From NCBI GenBank assembly GCA_905215655.1, contig CAJMQT010000037.1:1-17514 (forward strand): a DNA stretch of 17,514 nucleotides, in the 5' to 3' direction. Below the pieces are notes generated by a model that saw only the letters and a program-made list of their open reading frames with translations, had not been told where the DNA came from and made no database searches. Below, in pieces: positions 5,594 through 13,622 of this stretch. This stretch comes from an uncultured bacterium. Lineage in GTDB: Bacteria > Bacteroidota > Bacteroidia > Bacteroidales > Bacteroidaceae. Made by a program: the position numbers and the translations under genes. Numbering within the stretch: position 1 is the stretch's first letter; every line of letters begins with the position of its first letter.

Positions 5594-7312
5594 TTATGCT
5601 TTGTTAATCTTAGACCATGTGTCTTTCAGACCGACGGTCTTGTTATAAATGAGCCGTTCGTCGGAAGAATCGAGGTCAGCCATGAAATATCCGATGCGCT
5701 GGAACTGTAAGTATTCGCCCGGTTTGCGCTCGGCGGCATAGTTCTCGACGTAACATTCGTTAATGACCGTAAGCGATTCGGGATTAAGCAGTTCACGGAA
5801 ATCACGCTCGTCTGCCGACGGATTTTCAACATTGAAGAGCCGGTCGTAAACGCGTACCTCGGCTTTCTTGCAATGGTCGACGCAAACCCAGTGCAGCGTT
5901 CCTTTTACCTTGCGGTTGGCTCCTTCGAGTCCGCTCTTGCTCAGCGGGTCGTATTCGGCTTGAATTTCGATGATGTTGCCCTCTGCATCCTTTGTGCAGC
6001 CGGTGCATTTCACGATATAAGCATTTTTCAGGCGTACCTCTTTGCCCGGCGTCATGCGGAAGAACTTCTTCGGGGCGTCCTCCATAAAGTCGTCGCGCTC
6101 TATCCAAAGGTTCTTGCCGAACGTTATAGTGTGTGTGCCGTCTGCCTCGTTCTCGGGATTGTTTATCGCCTCCATCTCCTCCGTCTGACCGTCGGGGTAG
6201 TTTGTTATCACGAGCTTTACGGGGTTGATTACAGCCGAAACACGGATTGCGCGCTTGTTAAGGTCATCGCGTACGGCAGCTTCGAGCAGCGCCATATCGT
6301 TGAGGGCGTCAAACTTGGTGTAGCCGATGCTCTTTATAAAGTTGCGTACGCTCTCGGGCGAATAGCCTCTGCGGCGCATTCCGCAGACGGTGGGCATACG
6401 CGGGTCGTCCCATCCGTTGACCAGACCTTCGTTGACAAGAGCGAGCAGTTTGCGCTTGCTCATAACGGTGTAAGTAAGGTTCAGACGGTTGAACTCTATC
6501 TGTCGCGGACGGAAGTCGTTAAGGTTGTCGCCTTCGCCGTTAGATATTTTCAGCTCGTCGATGAACTTGTCATACAACGGACGATGAGGAACGAATTCGA
6601 GAGTACAGATGGAGTGGGTCACACCTTCGAAGTAGTCACTCTGTCCGTGGGCGAAGTCATACATCGGGTATGCGTTCCATTTGGTGCCCGTACGATGGTG
6701 CGGGGTGTGAATGATGCGGTAGATTATCGGGTCGCGGAAGTGCATGTTTGGGTTAGCCATATCCAGTTTGGCGCGTAACACCATGGAACCTTCTTCCACG
6801 TCGGGCGTGTTCATCTTATTGAAGAGTTCGAGATTTTCTTCTATCGGACGGTCGCGATAGGGTGAGTTGGTGCCCGGCTGGGTGGGCGTACCCTTCTGTG
6901 CCGCGATCTGCTCGCTTGTCTGCTCGTCGATGTAAGCCTTTCCCTGCTTGATCATCCAGATGGCGAAGTCCCACAACTTCTGGAAGTAATCCGACGCATA
7001 ATAGACGTTTCCCCAACGGAAACCAAGCCATTTTATGTCGTTGAGTATTGAATCAACGTATTCGGTGTCCTCTTTGCTGGGGTTTGTATCATCAAAACGG
7101 AGGTTGCATACGCCACCGTACTTCTCGGCAACGCCGAAGTCCATGCAGATAGCTTTGGCGTGTCCTATGTGCAGATAGCCGTTCGGCTCCGGCGGGAAAC
7201 GTGTCTGCAAGCGCTTCCCGTTCTTGCCTTCGGCGAGGTCGTTTTCAACCATTTGTTCCACGAAACTAAGACTCTTTTTCTCTTCGTTCTTGATTTCTTC
7301 GTTCTTTGTCAT
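5594..7312 (-). CDS. glnS: Glutamine--tRNA ligase (GlnRS)
   Basis: The 572-residue product is a class I aminoacyl-tRNA synthetase that charges tRNA-Gln with glutamine. The Rossmann catalytic domain carries the HIGH motif in RFPPEPNGYLHIGHAKA (38-54; HIGH 48-51), the GlnRS hallmark LRFDDTNPSKEDTEY (71-85), and the KMSKS-type loop VMSKRKL (283-289). The conserved WDDPRMPT (301-308) follows, and the C-terminal half is the expected two-barrel anticodon-binding region ending in the conserved GYF(M)AD segment. Length is close to that of E. coli GlnRS (about 554). The N-terminal 15 residues are a charged extension (KNEEIKNEEKK). Presence of GlnRS implies tRNA-Gln can be made directly rather than by the Glu-tRNA-Gln amidotransferase. 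The gene is 102 bases downstream of mltG and 4 bases upstream of the TPR gene. Confidence 0.97.
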   Translation of the reverse strand: MTKNEEIKNEEKKSLSFVEQMVENDLAEGKNGKRLQTRFPPEPNGYLHIGHAKAICMDFGVAEKYGGVCNLRFDDTNPSKEDTEYVDSILNDIKWLGFRWGNVYYASDYFQKLWDFAIWMIKQGKAYIDEQTSEQIAAQKGTPTQPGTNSPYRDRPIEENLELFNKMNTPDVEEGSMVLRAKLDMANPNMHFRDPIIYRIIHTPHHRTGTKWNAYPMYDFAHGQSDYFEGVTHSICTLEFVPHRPLYDKFIDELKISNGEGDNLNDFRPRQIEFNRLNLTYTVMSKRKLLALVNEGLVNGWDDPRMPTVCGMRRRGYSPESVRNFIKSIGYTKFDALNDMALLEAAVRDDLNKRAIRVSAVINPVKLVITNYPDGQTEEMEAINNPENEADGTHTITFGKNLWIERDDFMEDAPKKFFRMTPGKEVRLKNAYIVKCTGCTKDAEGNIIEIQAEYDPLSKSGLEGANRKVKGTLHWVCVDHCKKAEVRVYDRLFNVENPSADERDFRELLNPESLTVINECYVENYAAERKPGEYLQFQRIGYFMADLDSSDERLIYNKTVGLKDTWSKINKA

Positions 7313-7331
7313 ATTGTTCTGTTATTTTGTT

Positions 7332-7350
7332 GAGGGGTTGAGGGGTTGGG
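7332..7350 (-). repeat. Short direct repeat in the glnS leader
   Basis: On the minus strand the 102-base mltG-glnS gap contains CAACCCCTCAACCCCTCAA, a tandem repeat of about 9 bases, roughly 20 bases before the glnS start. It resembles the TCAAC-rich leader before the nitroreductase gene. No -7 box was recognised here, so glnS may be read mainly from the mltG promoter. Confidence 0.4.
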
Positions 7351-7414
7351 ATGATAAAGGTTTGTCGTCAAGGCATATCGTTCATCATCTCACCGTTTCA
7401 ACATTCCACCTTTA

Positions 7415-8440
7415 TTATTTTATTCCTCTTTTGTTTAGCGCTTCCGTGTATTTTGCCGCATTTTGCAAATGTTCAGCGTATGTTGTGGCAAAATTGTGTG
7501 TACCGCTGAAATCCTCTTTCGCACACATATAAAGATATTTGTGGTGTACGTGGTCGAGAACGGCGTCTATGCCGGCTACCGACGGTACGCGGATAGGTCC
7601 CGGCGGCAGTCCGATATTCTTGTAAGTGTTGTAAGGACTTTTTACGTTCAGCATGTTGATGTAAATGCGCCGTATGCTGAAATCCTTTAAAGCAAACTTT
7701 ATCGTAGGGTCTGCCTGCAAGGGCATTCCCGCTTTCAGACGGTTGTAATACATTCCGGCTATCATCGGTTTCTCGTCGTCGTTAGCCGTCTCCTCATCGA
7801 CAATGCTGGCAAGTGTCATTATTTCCTCTTTTGAAAGGTTCATCGCCTTCGCTTTCTGTTGTTTTTCAAGACTCCAGAACTTTGTGCTTTCTTTGTTCAT
7901 CTTGTCGAGAAAATTGTCTAACGTGGTGTTCCAATACACCTCGTAAGTGTTTGGAATGAACATGCAGACAATCGTTTCGGGCGTATAACCATATTTGCTG
8001 CAAACGGCGGTGTCGGTCAATGCTTTGTAAAGGGCAACGCTGTCAAGCATCAGTTTGTCGGCAATCGTTCCGGCGAGCTTGTCCACCGTGCGTGCCGTGG
8101 GTATCGTAAGCTTCACCGATGCCTGCAATCCGTTCTTCATCTTTCTGAAAACCGTCAGCGCACCGTTGCCTTTTTCAATCTCATAACGACCTGTGCGAAT
8201 GTTGTCCGGGTAAGAACTTAATGCGACAAGAGACTTAAATCCTATCATCGCGTGCCCTGACGTCACGGGCTCGAGCTTGGCGTACACCGAGTCGATGTTG
8301 TCGTCTTCGTCGATGCAGACAATGCTGTTTTCCGAGCCGGAGAGCATCGACGAGAAAAAGAAATAATATATCAAAAGAGCCGCAATGGCTGCTACGGCGA
8401 GCAATGATGTCATCAATCCGTTAGAATTTTTCTTCTTCAT
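7415..8440 (-). CDS. mltG: Endolytic transglycosylase MltG (YceG-like)
   Basis: The 341-residue product is the inner-membrane lytic transglycosylase that cleaves nascent peptidoglycan strands and is thought to end their elongation. A single N-terminal transmembrane helix spans about 10-32 after a positively charged start (MKKKNSNG), placing the rest outside the membrane. A LysM-like segment covers roughly 40-110. The catalytic YceG domain is marked by FIPNTYEVYW (161-170), LASIVDEETAN (210-220) with the conserved Glu217 that corresponds to the catalytic glutamate of E. coli MltG, and YYNRLKAGMPLQADPT (231-246). NIGLPPGPI (275-283) and a terminal HNFA-type motif (315-318) are also conserved. 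Length equals the E. coli protein (340). It heads the probable mltG-glnS-TPR unit. Confidence 0.95.
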   Translation of the reverse strand: MKKKNSNGLMTSLLAVAAIAALLIYYFFFSSMLSGSENSIVCIDEDDNIDSVYAKLEPVTSGHAMIGFKSLVALSSYPDNIRTGRYEIEKGNGALTVFRKMKNGLQASVKLTIPTARTVDKLAGTIADKLMLDSVALYKALTDTAVCSKYGYTPETIVCMFIPNTYEVYWNTTLDNFLDKMNKESTKFWSLEKQQKAKAMNLSKEEIMTLASIVDEETANDDEKPMIAGMYYNRLKAGMPLQADPTIKFALKDFSIRRIYINMLNVKSPYNTYKNIGLPPGPIRVPSVAGIDAVLDHVHHKYLYMCAKEDFSGTHNFATTYAEHLQNAAKYTEALNKRGIK

Positions 8441-8463
8441 CGGTTATTGTTTTTAAACAGCTA

Positions 8464-8471
8464 CAAAATTA
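8464..8471 (-). promoter_or_regulatory. Candidate -7 element for mltG
   Basis: Read on the minus strand this is TAATTTTG, a match to TAnnTTTG, about 25 bases upstream of the mltG start. No clear -33 TTTG is present at the usual spacing, so it is moderate evidence only. Confidence 0.45.
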
Positions 8472-8554
8472 CAATTTCTTTTTGAAATATGCGTTGTCAG
8501 CCTGTTTATATTTGAAAAAAATGCCGTTATGATAACGCTCGGAACAAACGGTTT

Positions 8555-8642
8555 TGTAAAAGGCGGTCTTTTACGTTGTAAAAGGCAAGCTTTTGGCGTG
8601 TAAAAGGCTACCTTTTGCAATGTAAAAGACCGCCTTTTGCAA
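8555..8642. repeat. 22-bp palindromic repeat array, copy 2 (4 units)
   Basis: Units start at 8555, 8577, 8599 and 8621, an exact 22-bp step, and each begins TGTAAAAG and follows TGTAAAAGRCNNNCTTTT. The five-base cores are GCGGT, GCAAG, GCTAC and ACCGC; the first and last are reverse complements, so the outer units can pair. The array lies midway between the divergent mltG and phosphohexomutase promoters, outside both predicted transcripts. It is the best-preserved of the three related arrays. No spacers, so not CRISPR. Role unknown: an operator array, a DNA-bending or nucleoid site, or a selfish repeat are all possible. Confidence 0.9.
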
Positions 8643-8835
8643 CGCGTTGATTATCAGATTGATACACGGCTGGTTGCAGACTGGTTTTTTGCCTGCTGTC
8701 TCTCGTAATATCAATCCTTGTTTTCGGTCATCCTTCTTGTGGTTGGAAGAAATTCAAAACCCCACGACGATAACGAAAAATACGCTTAAAATTAAAAAAT
8801 ATTACGTGTAAAAGCCATATTTGGATTTTATTTGT

Positions 8836-8843
8836 TATCTTTG
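8836..8843 (+). promoter_or_regulatory. Candidate -7 element for the phosphohexomutase gene
   Basis: TATCTTTG matches the Bacteroidota -7 consensus TAnnTTTG and lies 35 bases before the ATG at 8879. A TTTG is present at 8820-8823 but is closer (12 bases) than the usual -33 element, so the upstream half is uncertain. The leader between is very AT-rich (TAATTAATTAATCATTAAAT), as often seen for strongly translated Bacteroidota genes. Confidence 0.6.
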
Positions 8844-8878
8844 TAATCAGTAATTAATTAATCATTAAATATAATAAT

Positions 8879-10627
8879 ATGGAAAATAATTCAGAATTGA
8901 TTGCATTGTGTGAGGGCAAGGCTAAACAGTGGCTCTCACCGGTTTTCGACGTTGAAACGCAAAACGCTGTAAAGGCGATGCTTGATAATGAGGACAAGAC
9001 CGACCTTATTGAAAGCTTTTACAAGAACCTTGAATTCGGTACAGGTGGTCTCCGTGGTATCATGGGATCCGGCAGCAACCGCATGAATATATATACCGTC
9101 GGCATGGCGACTCAGGGCTTGGCAAACTATCTTAAAAAGAACTTTGCCGAGATGGAGCAAATCTCCGTCGTAGTATGTCACGACTGTCGTAACAACAGCC
9201 GACTGTTCGCAGAGACCGTTGCCGACATCTTCTCTGCTAACGGAATAAAGGTTTATCTCTTCGACGACATGCGTCCCACACCTGAATGTTCGTTCGCCAT
9301 ACGTCACTTGGGCTGCCAGAGCGGTGTCAACATCACGGCAAGCCATAACCCGCGTGAGTACAATGGTTACAAAGCTTACTGGGCTGACGGCGCTCAGGTG
9401 CTCGCACCGCATGACACGGGCATTATCGACGAGGTTAACAAAGTAACCGTTGAAGATGTTAAATTCAAAGGAAACAAAGACCTTATCCAGATAATCGGAG
9501 AAGACATCGACAAGATTTATCTTGACCTTATACAGGGCATTTCAATCGATCCCGAGGTCATCAAACGTCAGAAAGACCTCAAAATCGTTTATACTCCGTT
9601 GCACGGAACAGGCATGACGCTTATCCCGCGCTGCCTGAAACAATGGGGCTTCGAGAACGTTCACTGCGTTAAAGAGCAGATGGTAAAGAGCGGAGACTTC
9701 CCGACAGTTGTCAGCCCGAACCCCGAGAACGGAGAGGCGCTCACATTGGCTCTGCGCGATGCCAAGGAACTTGACGCCGACATCGTAATGGCAAGCGACC
9801 CCGATGCTGACCGCGTGGGTATGGCTTGCAAGAACGACAAGGGCGAATGGATACTCATCAACGGTAACCAGACATGCCTGCTTTTCCTTTATTATATCAT
9901 CAAGAACCGCATTGCAACAGGTAAGATGCAGCCTACCGACTTCATCGTGAAGACCATCGTTACCACGGAAGTAATCAAGAAGATTGCCGACAAGCAGCAT
10001 ATCGAGATGCGCGACTGCTACACCGGTTTCAAATGGATTGCCCGCGAGATAGCCCTTTCGGAAGGAAAGCAGCAGTATATCGGCGGTGGTGAAGAGAGCT
10101 ATGGCTTCCTCGCAGAAGACTTCGTGCGTGATAAGGACGCTGTGTCGGCATGTGCTTTGCTCGCCGAAATATGCGCTTGGGCAAAAGACAACGGCAAGAC
10201 GCTTTACGACTTGGTAATGGATATTTATCTTGAATATGGCTTCTCTAAGGAAGTTACGATAAATGTTGTTAAGCCGGGTAAGAGCGGTGCAGACGAAATC
10301 AAGCAGATGATGACCGATTTCAGAAACAATCCGCCGAAAGAATTGGGCGGCAGTCCGATCGTCGTTTGGAAGGATTACAAGACTCTCGAACAGCGTGATG
10401 CGGCAGGAAACGTTACAAAGATTGACATGCCTGACACCAGCAACGTGCTCCAATGGTTCTGCGAAGACGGCACGAAGGTCAGCGTCCGTCCGTCAGGTAC
10501 CGAGCCCAAGATCAAGTTCTACACCGAAATAAAGGACACAATGAAGTGTGCCGGCTGTTATGAGCGTTGCCTTGACGCGGCAAACGCCAAGCTCGCTGCT
10601 ATCAAGAAGTCGCTGAAACTCGACTAA
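8879..10627 (+). CDS. Alpha-phosphohexomutase (phosphoglucomutase/phosphomannomutase)
   Basis: The 582-residue product is a cytosolic alpha-D-phosphohexomutase that interconverts hexose 1- and 6-phosphates, linking glycogen and nucleotide-sugar pathways with glycolysis. All four family motifs are intact: the phosphoserine loop TASHNP (153-158, Ser155), the metal-binding loop DPDADR (307-312), the sugar-specificity loop GGGEESYGF (402-410) and the phosphate-binding loop RPSGTEPK (537-544). FGTGGLRGIMGSGSNRMN (53-70) is the N-terminal signature of the long PgcA-like subgroup, which agrees with the length. GEESYG favours glucose phosphate, but dual Glc/Man use cannot be excluded. The gene appears to be transcribed alone: own promoter candidate upstream and a strong intrinsic terminator directly after it. 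Confidence 0.96.
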   Translation: MENNSELIALCEGKAKQWLSPVFDVETQNAVKAMLDNEDKTDLIESFYKNLEFGTGGLRGIMGSGSNRMNIYTVGMATQGLANYLKKNFAEMEQISVVVCHDCRNNSRLFAETVADIFSANGIKVYLFDDMRPTPECSFAIRHLGCQSGVNITASHNPREYNGYKAYWADGAQVLAPHDTGIIDEVNKVTVEDVKFKGNKDLIQIIGEDIDKIYLDLIQGISIDPEVIKRQKDLKIVYTPLHGTGMTLIPRCLKQWGFENVHCVKEQMVKSGDFPTVVSPNPENGEALTLALRDAKELDADIVMASDPDADRVGMACKNDKGEWILINGNQTCLLFLYYIIKNRIATGKMQPTDFIVKTIVTTEVIKKIADKQHIEMRDCYTGFKWIAREIALSEGKQQYIGGGEESYGFLAEDFVRDKDAVSACALLAEICAWAKDNGKTLYDLVMDIYLEYGFSKEVTINVVKPGKSGADEIKQMMTDFRNNPPKELGGSPIVVWKDYKTLEQRDAAGNVTKIDMPDTSNVLQWFCEDGTKVSVRPSGTEPKIKFYTEIKDTMKCAGCYERCLDAANAKLAAIKKSLKLD

Positions 10628-10651
10628 TCAGATTGATATAATCAGACAAGT

Positions 10652-10695
10652 GGCTGCATCAAGACCTTTGCTTGTTTTGATGCAGCCGTTTTTTT
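10652..10695 (+). terminator. Intrinsic terminator of the phosphohexomutase gene
   Basis: GGCTGCATCAA (10652-10662) and TTGATGCAGCC (10677-10687) form a perfect 11-bp stem with a 14-base loop, followed by G and seven T (10689-10695). It lies 25 bases after the stop codon. Confidence 0.95.
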
Positions 10696-10736
10696 AGCCT
10701 CGTTTATAATTACTTCCCATATAAACCGTCAATACA

Positions 10737-11225
10737 ATGAAAAAGAGAGTAGTATTAAGTTCGTATGTGCTTTTGATTTCAGCTGTTACAATAATTATCC
10801 TTGTATGGGCCTCGTTGTTCTTTTTCTTTAACTCAGATGCAGATACTCTTTGGACTTTATCAATCCCTATTTGCCTGCTTTTAATCCTTTTGGTGTCTGC
10901 GATGTGCTACGCGCCGATATCCGTTTCCGCTTCTTCGGATGGTGTATCTGTCAATCGTTTGCTGGCTCGGAAGTTCATACCTTATTCGGAAATAAGGTCG
11001 GTAATGCTCTGCCAACCGACAATGGGTGCTCTGCGGATATGCGGCAGCGGCGGTTTCTTCGGTTATTGGGGCTGGTTCAAAGAGAGGGATTTAGGTAAAT
11101 ATTTTGCTTATTACGGCAAATCTTCCGACTGTTTCCTTGTGACTTTAAAAAGCGGAAACAAGTATATGCTCGGTTGTACCGAACCGGAAGAAATGGTTGA
11201 CTTCATAAATAAAAATCTTGAATGA
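10737..11225 (+). CDS. Small membrane protein with PH-like domain
   Basis: The 162-residue product starts with two hydrophobic helices (about 8-32 and 40-60) split by a short NSDADTLW loop, then a soluble half of about 100 residues. The soluble part has the beta-rich rhythm of bacterial PH-like domains: ISVSASSDGVSVNRL (61-75), then FIPYSEIRSVMLCQ (80-93), VTLKSGNKYMLG (135-146) and a closing helix EEMVDFINKNLE (151-162). This 'two TM helices plus PH' layout is common in uncharacterised Bacteroidales proteins; no function is known to me. A glycine/aromatic stretch (GGFFGYWGWFKERDLGKYFAYYG, about 105-127) is distinctive. It sits between two terminators, so it is likely monocistronic, although no promoter was recognised in the 41 bases before it. 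Confidence 0.8.
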   Translation: MKKRVVLSSYVLLISAVTIIILVWASLFFFFNSDADTLWTLSIPICLLLILLVSAMCYAPISVSASSDGVSVNRLLARKFIPYSEIRSVMLCQPTMGALRICGSGGFFGYWGWFKERDLGKYFAYYGKSSDCFLVTLKSGNKYMLGCTEPEEMVDFINKNLE

Positions 11226-11300
11226 GCCATTTCAATCCCTGTCGGACATCCTATGAGTAAGGAAAAGAGGATGAACGCCGAGCTTGAAGTGAGTGTTTAA

Positions 11301-11365
11301 ATCCCGATCGGTCATTATAATTATAAATAAGGTGTTATAAATTATAATGGCAGATCGGGGTTTTT
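11301..11365 (+). terminator. Terminator between convergent genes
   Basis: CCCGATC (11303-11309) pairs with GATCGGG (11353-11359), and the inside is also largely complementary (CATTATAATTATAA with TTATAAATTATAATG), giving a long interrupted stem. Five T (11361-11365) follow on the plus strand. It would end the PH-like gene and, less well for lack of a T-run on the other strand, the convergent thioredoxin-like gene that stops at 11378. Confidence 0.8.
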
Positions 11366-11377
11366 GTTGTCTTGGAT

Positions 11378-11932
11378 TTACATAAAGTAATCCTTGATGA
11401 AGGCTTGCAAATCTTCACCACGCAACGCGCCTTTGATTAGTTTGCCGTCGCTGTCGACGATGATTGTGAACGGAATGCTCTGAATTCCGTACATCTTGGC
11501 TGCATGGTTGTCCCAACCTTGCAGGTCGGAAAGCTGTAACCACGTCATGTTAAGTTCGTTGACAGCTGTCTGCCAAGCGTCTTTGTCTTTGTCGAGGGAC
11601 ACTCCGATAATGCCGAGACCTCTTTCCTTGTAGTCGGAATAAAGGCTGACAAGTGTCGGCATTTCTTGTCTGCACGGTCCGCACCAGCTCGCCCAGAAGT
11701 CGATAATTGTTATTTTGTGCTTCTTGAACTCGTTTTTCACGTCAACGGTGCTCCCGTTTATGTCTGTCATTTTAAAGGAGATGACGGGAACATCGGCGTC
11801 TTTTTCTGTCTGATTGACGTGCTGCGGCTCTTCTCTTTTGGGTGTTTCTTCATACGATTTACCCTTCTTGTCGCCACAACCGGTGGCAACAAGAAGGGTA
11901 AAACATATTGCGATGATTTTTAAATGCTTCAT
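11378..11932 (-). CDS. TlpA/ResA-like thiol-disulfide oxidoreductase lipoprotein
   Basis: The 184-residue product has a lipoprotein-type signal peptide (MKHLKIIAICFTLLVATGC, Cys19 as probable lipid-attachment site; the -3 residue is Ala rather than the more usual Leu), a charged linker to about residue 48, and a TlpA-like thioredoxin domain. The active site is FWASWCGPCRQEMP (79-92) with Cys84 and Cys87, and the cis-proline loop is SIPFT (Pro154). VSLDKDKDAWQTAV (111-124) fits the insert typical of the TlpA/ResA branch. It probably acts at the cell envelope as a thiol reductant, for example in cytochrome c maturation or redox stress; the partner is unknown. It lies 114 bases downstream of prs on the same strand, with an inverted repeat in the gap, so it may have its own promoter. 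Confidence 0.93.
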   Translation of the reverse strand: MKHLKIIAICFTLLVATGCGDKKGKSYEETPKREEPQHVNQTEKDADVPVISFKMTDINGSTVDVKNEFKKHKITIIDFWASWCGPCRQEMPTLVSLYSDYKERGLGIIGVSLDKDKDAWQTAVNELNMTWLQLSDLQGWDNHAAKMYGIQSIPFTIIVDSDGKLIKGALRGEDLQAFIKDYFM

Positions 11933-11981
11933 AAATATCTCAATTTGGGTTATCCGTCTTGATGTGCTTTCAAAAGGTTTT

Positions 11982-12019
11982 AGCCGTTGTGTTACGGTGT
12001 TCCCGTATGAAGAACGGCT
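11982..12019 (-). terminator. Hairpin between prs and the thioredoxin-like gene
   Basis: AGCCGTT (11982-11988) pairs with AACGGCT (12013-12019), and TACGG (11993-11997) with CCGTA (12003-12007), giving a two-part stem. It is 28 bases past the prs stop on the minus strand and is followed there by AAAACCTTTTG, a weak T tract. It could be a weak prs terminator or attenuator, or simply a leader structure of the next gene. Confidence 0.45.
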
Positions 12020-12046
12020 GACAGGCGCTTTTGATGGCGATGGATT

Positions 12047-12985
12047 TTATACCAAGTATTGTGAACTGATACTCTCGTTTTTGAGCACTCGGCGTATAGT
12101 CTCGGCAAACATGTCGGCTACCGACAGCTGTTTTACTTTGGCGCAACGGTTTGTGTAAGGAATTGAGTCGGTGAAGACGATTTCTTCAAGAGCCGATTCC
12201 TGCACTCTTTCGCTTGCCGGACCGCTCATCACACAATGTGAGGCGCATGCTCTGACGCTCTTTGCGCCGGCTTGTTTCATGATGTCTGCCGCTTTTGTTA
12301 TTGTGCCTGCCGTGTCCACCATGTCGTCGACGATGATTACGTTTTTGCCTTTCACGTCGCCGATTATCTGCATACTTTCAACGACGTTAGCCTTTGCACG
12401 TGTCTTGTTGCACAGAACGAGCGGGCATCCGAGATATTTTGCGTATGTGTTGGCGCGCTTGCTGCCGCCTACGTCGGGAGATGCTATCGCCATGTCTTCA
12501 AGTTTCAGGCTTTGCAGATACGGCAGGATGACGCCCGAGGCGTAAAGGTGATCGACGGGAACGTTGAAAAATCCCTGTATCTGGTCGGCGTGCAGGTCCA
12601 TCGTTATAAGTCGGTCGATGCCTGCCGTGGCAAGAAGGTCGGCAACGAGTTTTGCTCCGATGCTGACGCGTGGCTTGTCTTTTCTGTCCTGACGTGCCCA
12701 ACCGAAGTAGGGTATTACGGCGTTGATGCTTTTTGCCGAGGCGCGTTTTGCGGCGTCGATCATGAGCAACAGCTCCATAAGGTTGTCTGAATTGGGGAAT
12801 GTGCTTTGCACCAAGAAGACGTCGCGTCCGCGTATCGACTCTTCGTAAGATACGGCAAACTCTCCGTCAGAGAATTTGGTGATGAGAAGATTGCCTAACG
12901 GACAATCAAGACTTTGACAGATTTTTTCTGCCAGATATCTGGTATTTGTGCCGGAAAATACCATGAAAGAGTTTTTTTCACTCAT
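12047..12985 (-). CDS. prs: Ribose-phosphate pyrophosphokinase (PRPP synthetase)
   Basis: The 312-residue product is the class I enzyme that makes phosphoribosyl pyrophosphate from ribose 5-phosphate and ATP for purine, pyrimidine, NAD, His and Trp synthesis. Motifs present are FSGTNTRYLAEKI (10-22), ITKFSDGEFAVSYEESIRG (35-53), IPYFGWARQDRKDKPR (91-106) with the ATP-contact residues, MDLHADQIQGFF (129-140) with His132, the flexible-loop CNKTRAKANV (192-201), and the PRPP-binding loop IIVDDMVDTAGTI (217-229). Length is close to the usual 310-317. It begins 31 bases after the ThiE/TenI-like stop, suggesting one transcript starting upstream of that gene. The cytosolic enzyme is usually a hexamer. 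Confidence 0.97.
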   Translation of the reverse strand: MSEKNSFMVFSGTNTRYLAEKICQSLDCPLGNLLITKFSDGEFAVSYEESIRGRDVFLVQSTFPNSDNLMELLLMIDAAKRASAKSINAVIPYFGWARQDRKDKPRVSIGAKLVADLLATAGIDRLITMDLHADQIQGFFNVPVDHLYASGVILPYLQSLKLEDMAIASPDVGGSKRANTYAKYLGCPLVLCNKTRAKANVVESMQIIGDVKGKNVIIVDDMVDTAGTITKAADIMKQAGAKSVRACASHCVMSGPASERVQESALEEIVFTDSIPYTNRCAKVKQLSVADMFAETIRRVLKNESISSQYLV

Positions 12986-13016
12986 TGTCTGTCTCGTTTT
13001 GTTTTATGATTTATTC

Positions 13017-13622
13017 TTATGATACTGCTTTTCTCAATTTTTCAAAATGACTTATCAGGTCTTTGTAGTCAAGTTCGTTGTGAATGTCAAACTTGTTCCA
13101 CAGGTCTTCGCATACCACCACGCCGCCAAATCCCAGCTCTTTCGCTTCCTTGATATTATCAAGGCTTACGTTGCCGAGGGCATAGACATGTTTGTCAATC
13201 AGTCCGCGTTCGGCGGCTCTGACCACGTCGTCTTTTACGGCGTAGCTCTCCGAATTATCGTTAAGCGGACTGAAAACGTTGTCGATGAAGACGTATTCCG
13301 CCTTCTTCTTCATTGCTGCCAATGCCTCTATATCACCGCATGTGCGGCTGAATTTGCCTTTATAATCTTTCGGAAGGTCAGCATTGTCGCTGTCGATATG
13401 TATTCCCGCCAGACGGTATTCGTTCTTTAAATAATAATGGTCGTGAACGATAATCCTGCCGTATGATGCTTCGGGCAGTAGTGAGAGCAGGCGTTCGGAG
13501 TACACCGGCGACGCTCCCGGCTTGCAGAGGTGCAGGCTTTCCATACCCTCGTCGAAAAGAGATGTCAGGATTTTGTCTTCTTCTACGAAAAACGTAGGTC
13601 GTGTCATTATTATAAGCTTCAT
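13017..13622 (-). CDS. ThiE/TenI-like TIM-barrel protein, divergent
   Basis: The 201-residue product has the size and beta-alpha rhythm of the thiamine-phosphate synthase/TenI superfamily. Segments that align by eye are LIIMTRP (3-9), LHLCKPG (30-36) where ThiE has a Q-x-R-x-K strand, VHDHYYLKNEYRLAGIHID (59-77) where ThiE has NDR..LA...GVHLG, YVFIDNVFSP (110-119) where ThiE has a V..GP.FPT strand, and VYALGNVSLDNIKEAKELGFGGVVV (146-170) where ThiE has the phosphate-binding GGI....EA...GA.GVAV. Several catalytic positions look altered (CHF-type RxK, NDR and GQ.D), so activity as ThiE is doubtful; it may be a TenI-like protein or have another role. Annotation pipelines often label such proteins thiE. 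It is the first gene of a probable unit with prs. Confidence 0.7.
   Translation of the reverse strand: MKLIIMTRPTFFVEEDKILTSLFDEGMESLHLCKPGASPVYSERLLSLLPEASYGRIIVHDHYYLKNEYRLAGIHIDSDNADLPKDYKGKFSRTCGDIEALAAMKKKAEYVFIDNVFSPLNDNSESYAVKDDVVRAAERGLIDKHVYALGNVSLDNIKEAKELGFGGVVVCEDLWNKFDIHNELDYKDLISHFEKLRKAVS

Larger units (their letters stand above)
8441..8878. other. Divergent promoter region between mltG and the phosphohexomutase gene
   Basis: This 438-base spacer has no plausible coding sequence. It holds a mltG promoter candidate at 8464-8471 (minus strand), the four-unit 22-bp array at 8555-8642, and a phosphohexomutase promoter candidate at 8836-8843. The stretch 8643-8800 shows nothing I can name. 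Confidence 0.7.

Noticed and set aside
5873..6778. 301-codon open frame on the plus strand opposite glnS
   Set aside because: It is antisense to the well-supported GlnRS gene, its product has no recognisable domain, and long antisense frames are common opposite GC-rich third positions.
9542..10453. 303-codon open frame on the minus strand opposite the phosphohexomutase gene
   Set aside because: Fully antisense to a gene with all catalytic motifs, and no recognisable family features.
11253..11300. 15-codon ORF (ATG to TAA) after the PH-like gene
   Set aside because: Too short to judge, no homology recalled, and it overlaps the start of the terminator stem region; it may be a gene remnant but nothing supports that.
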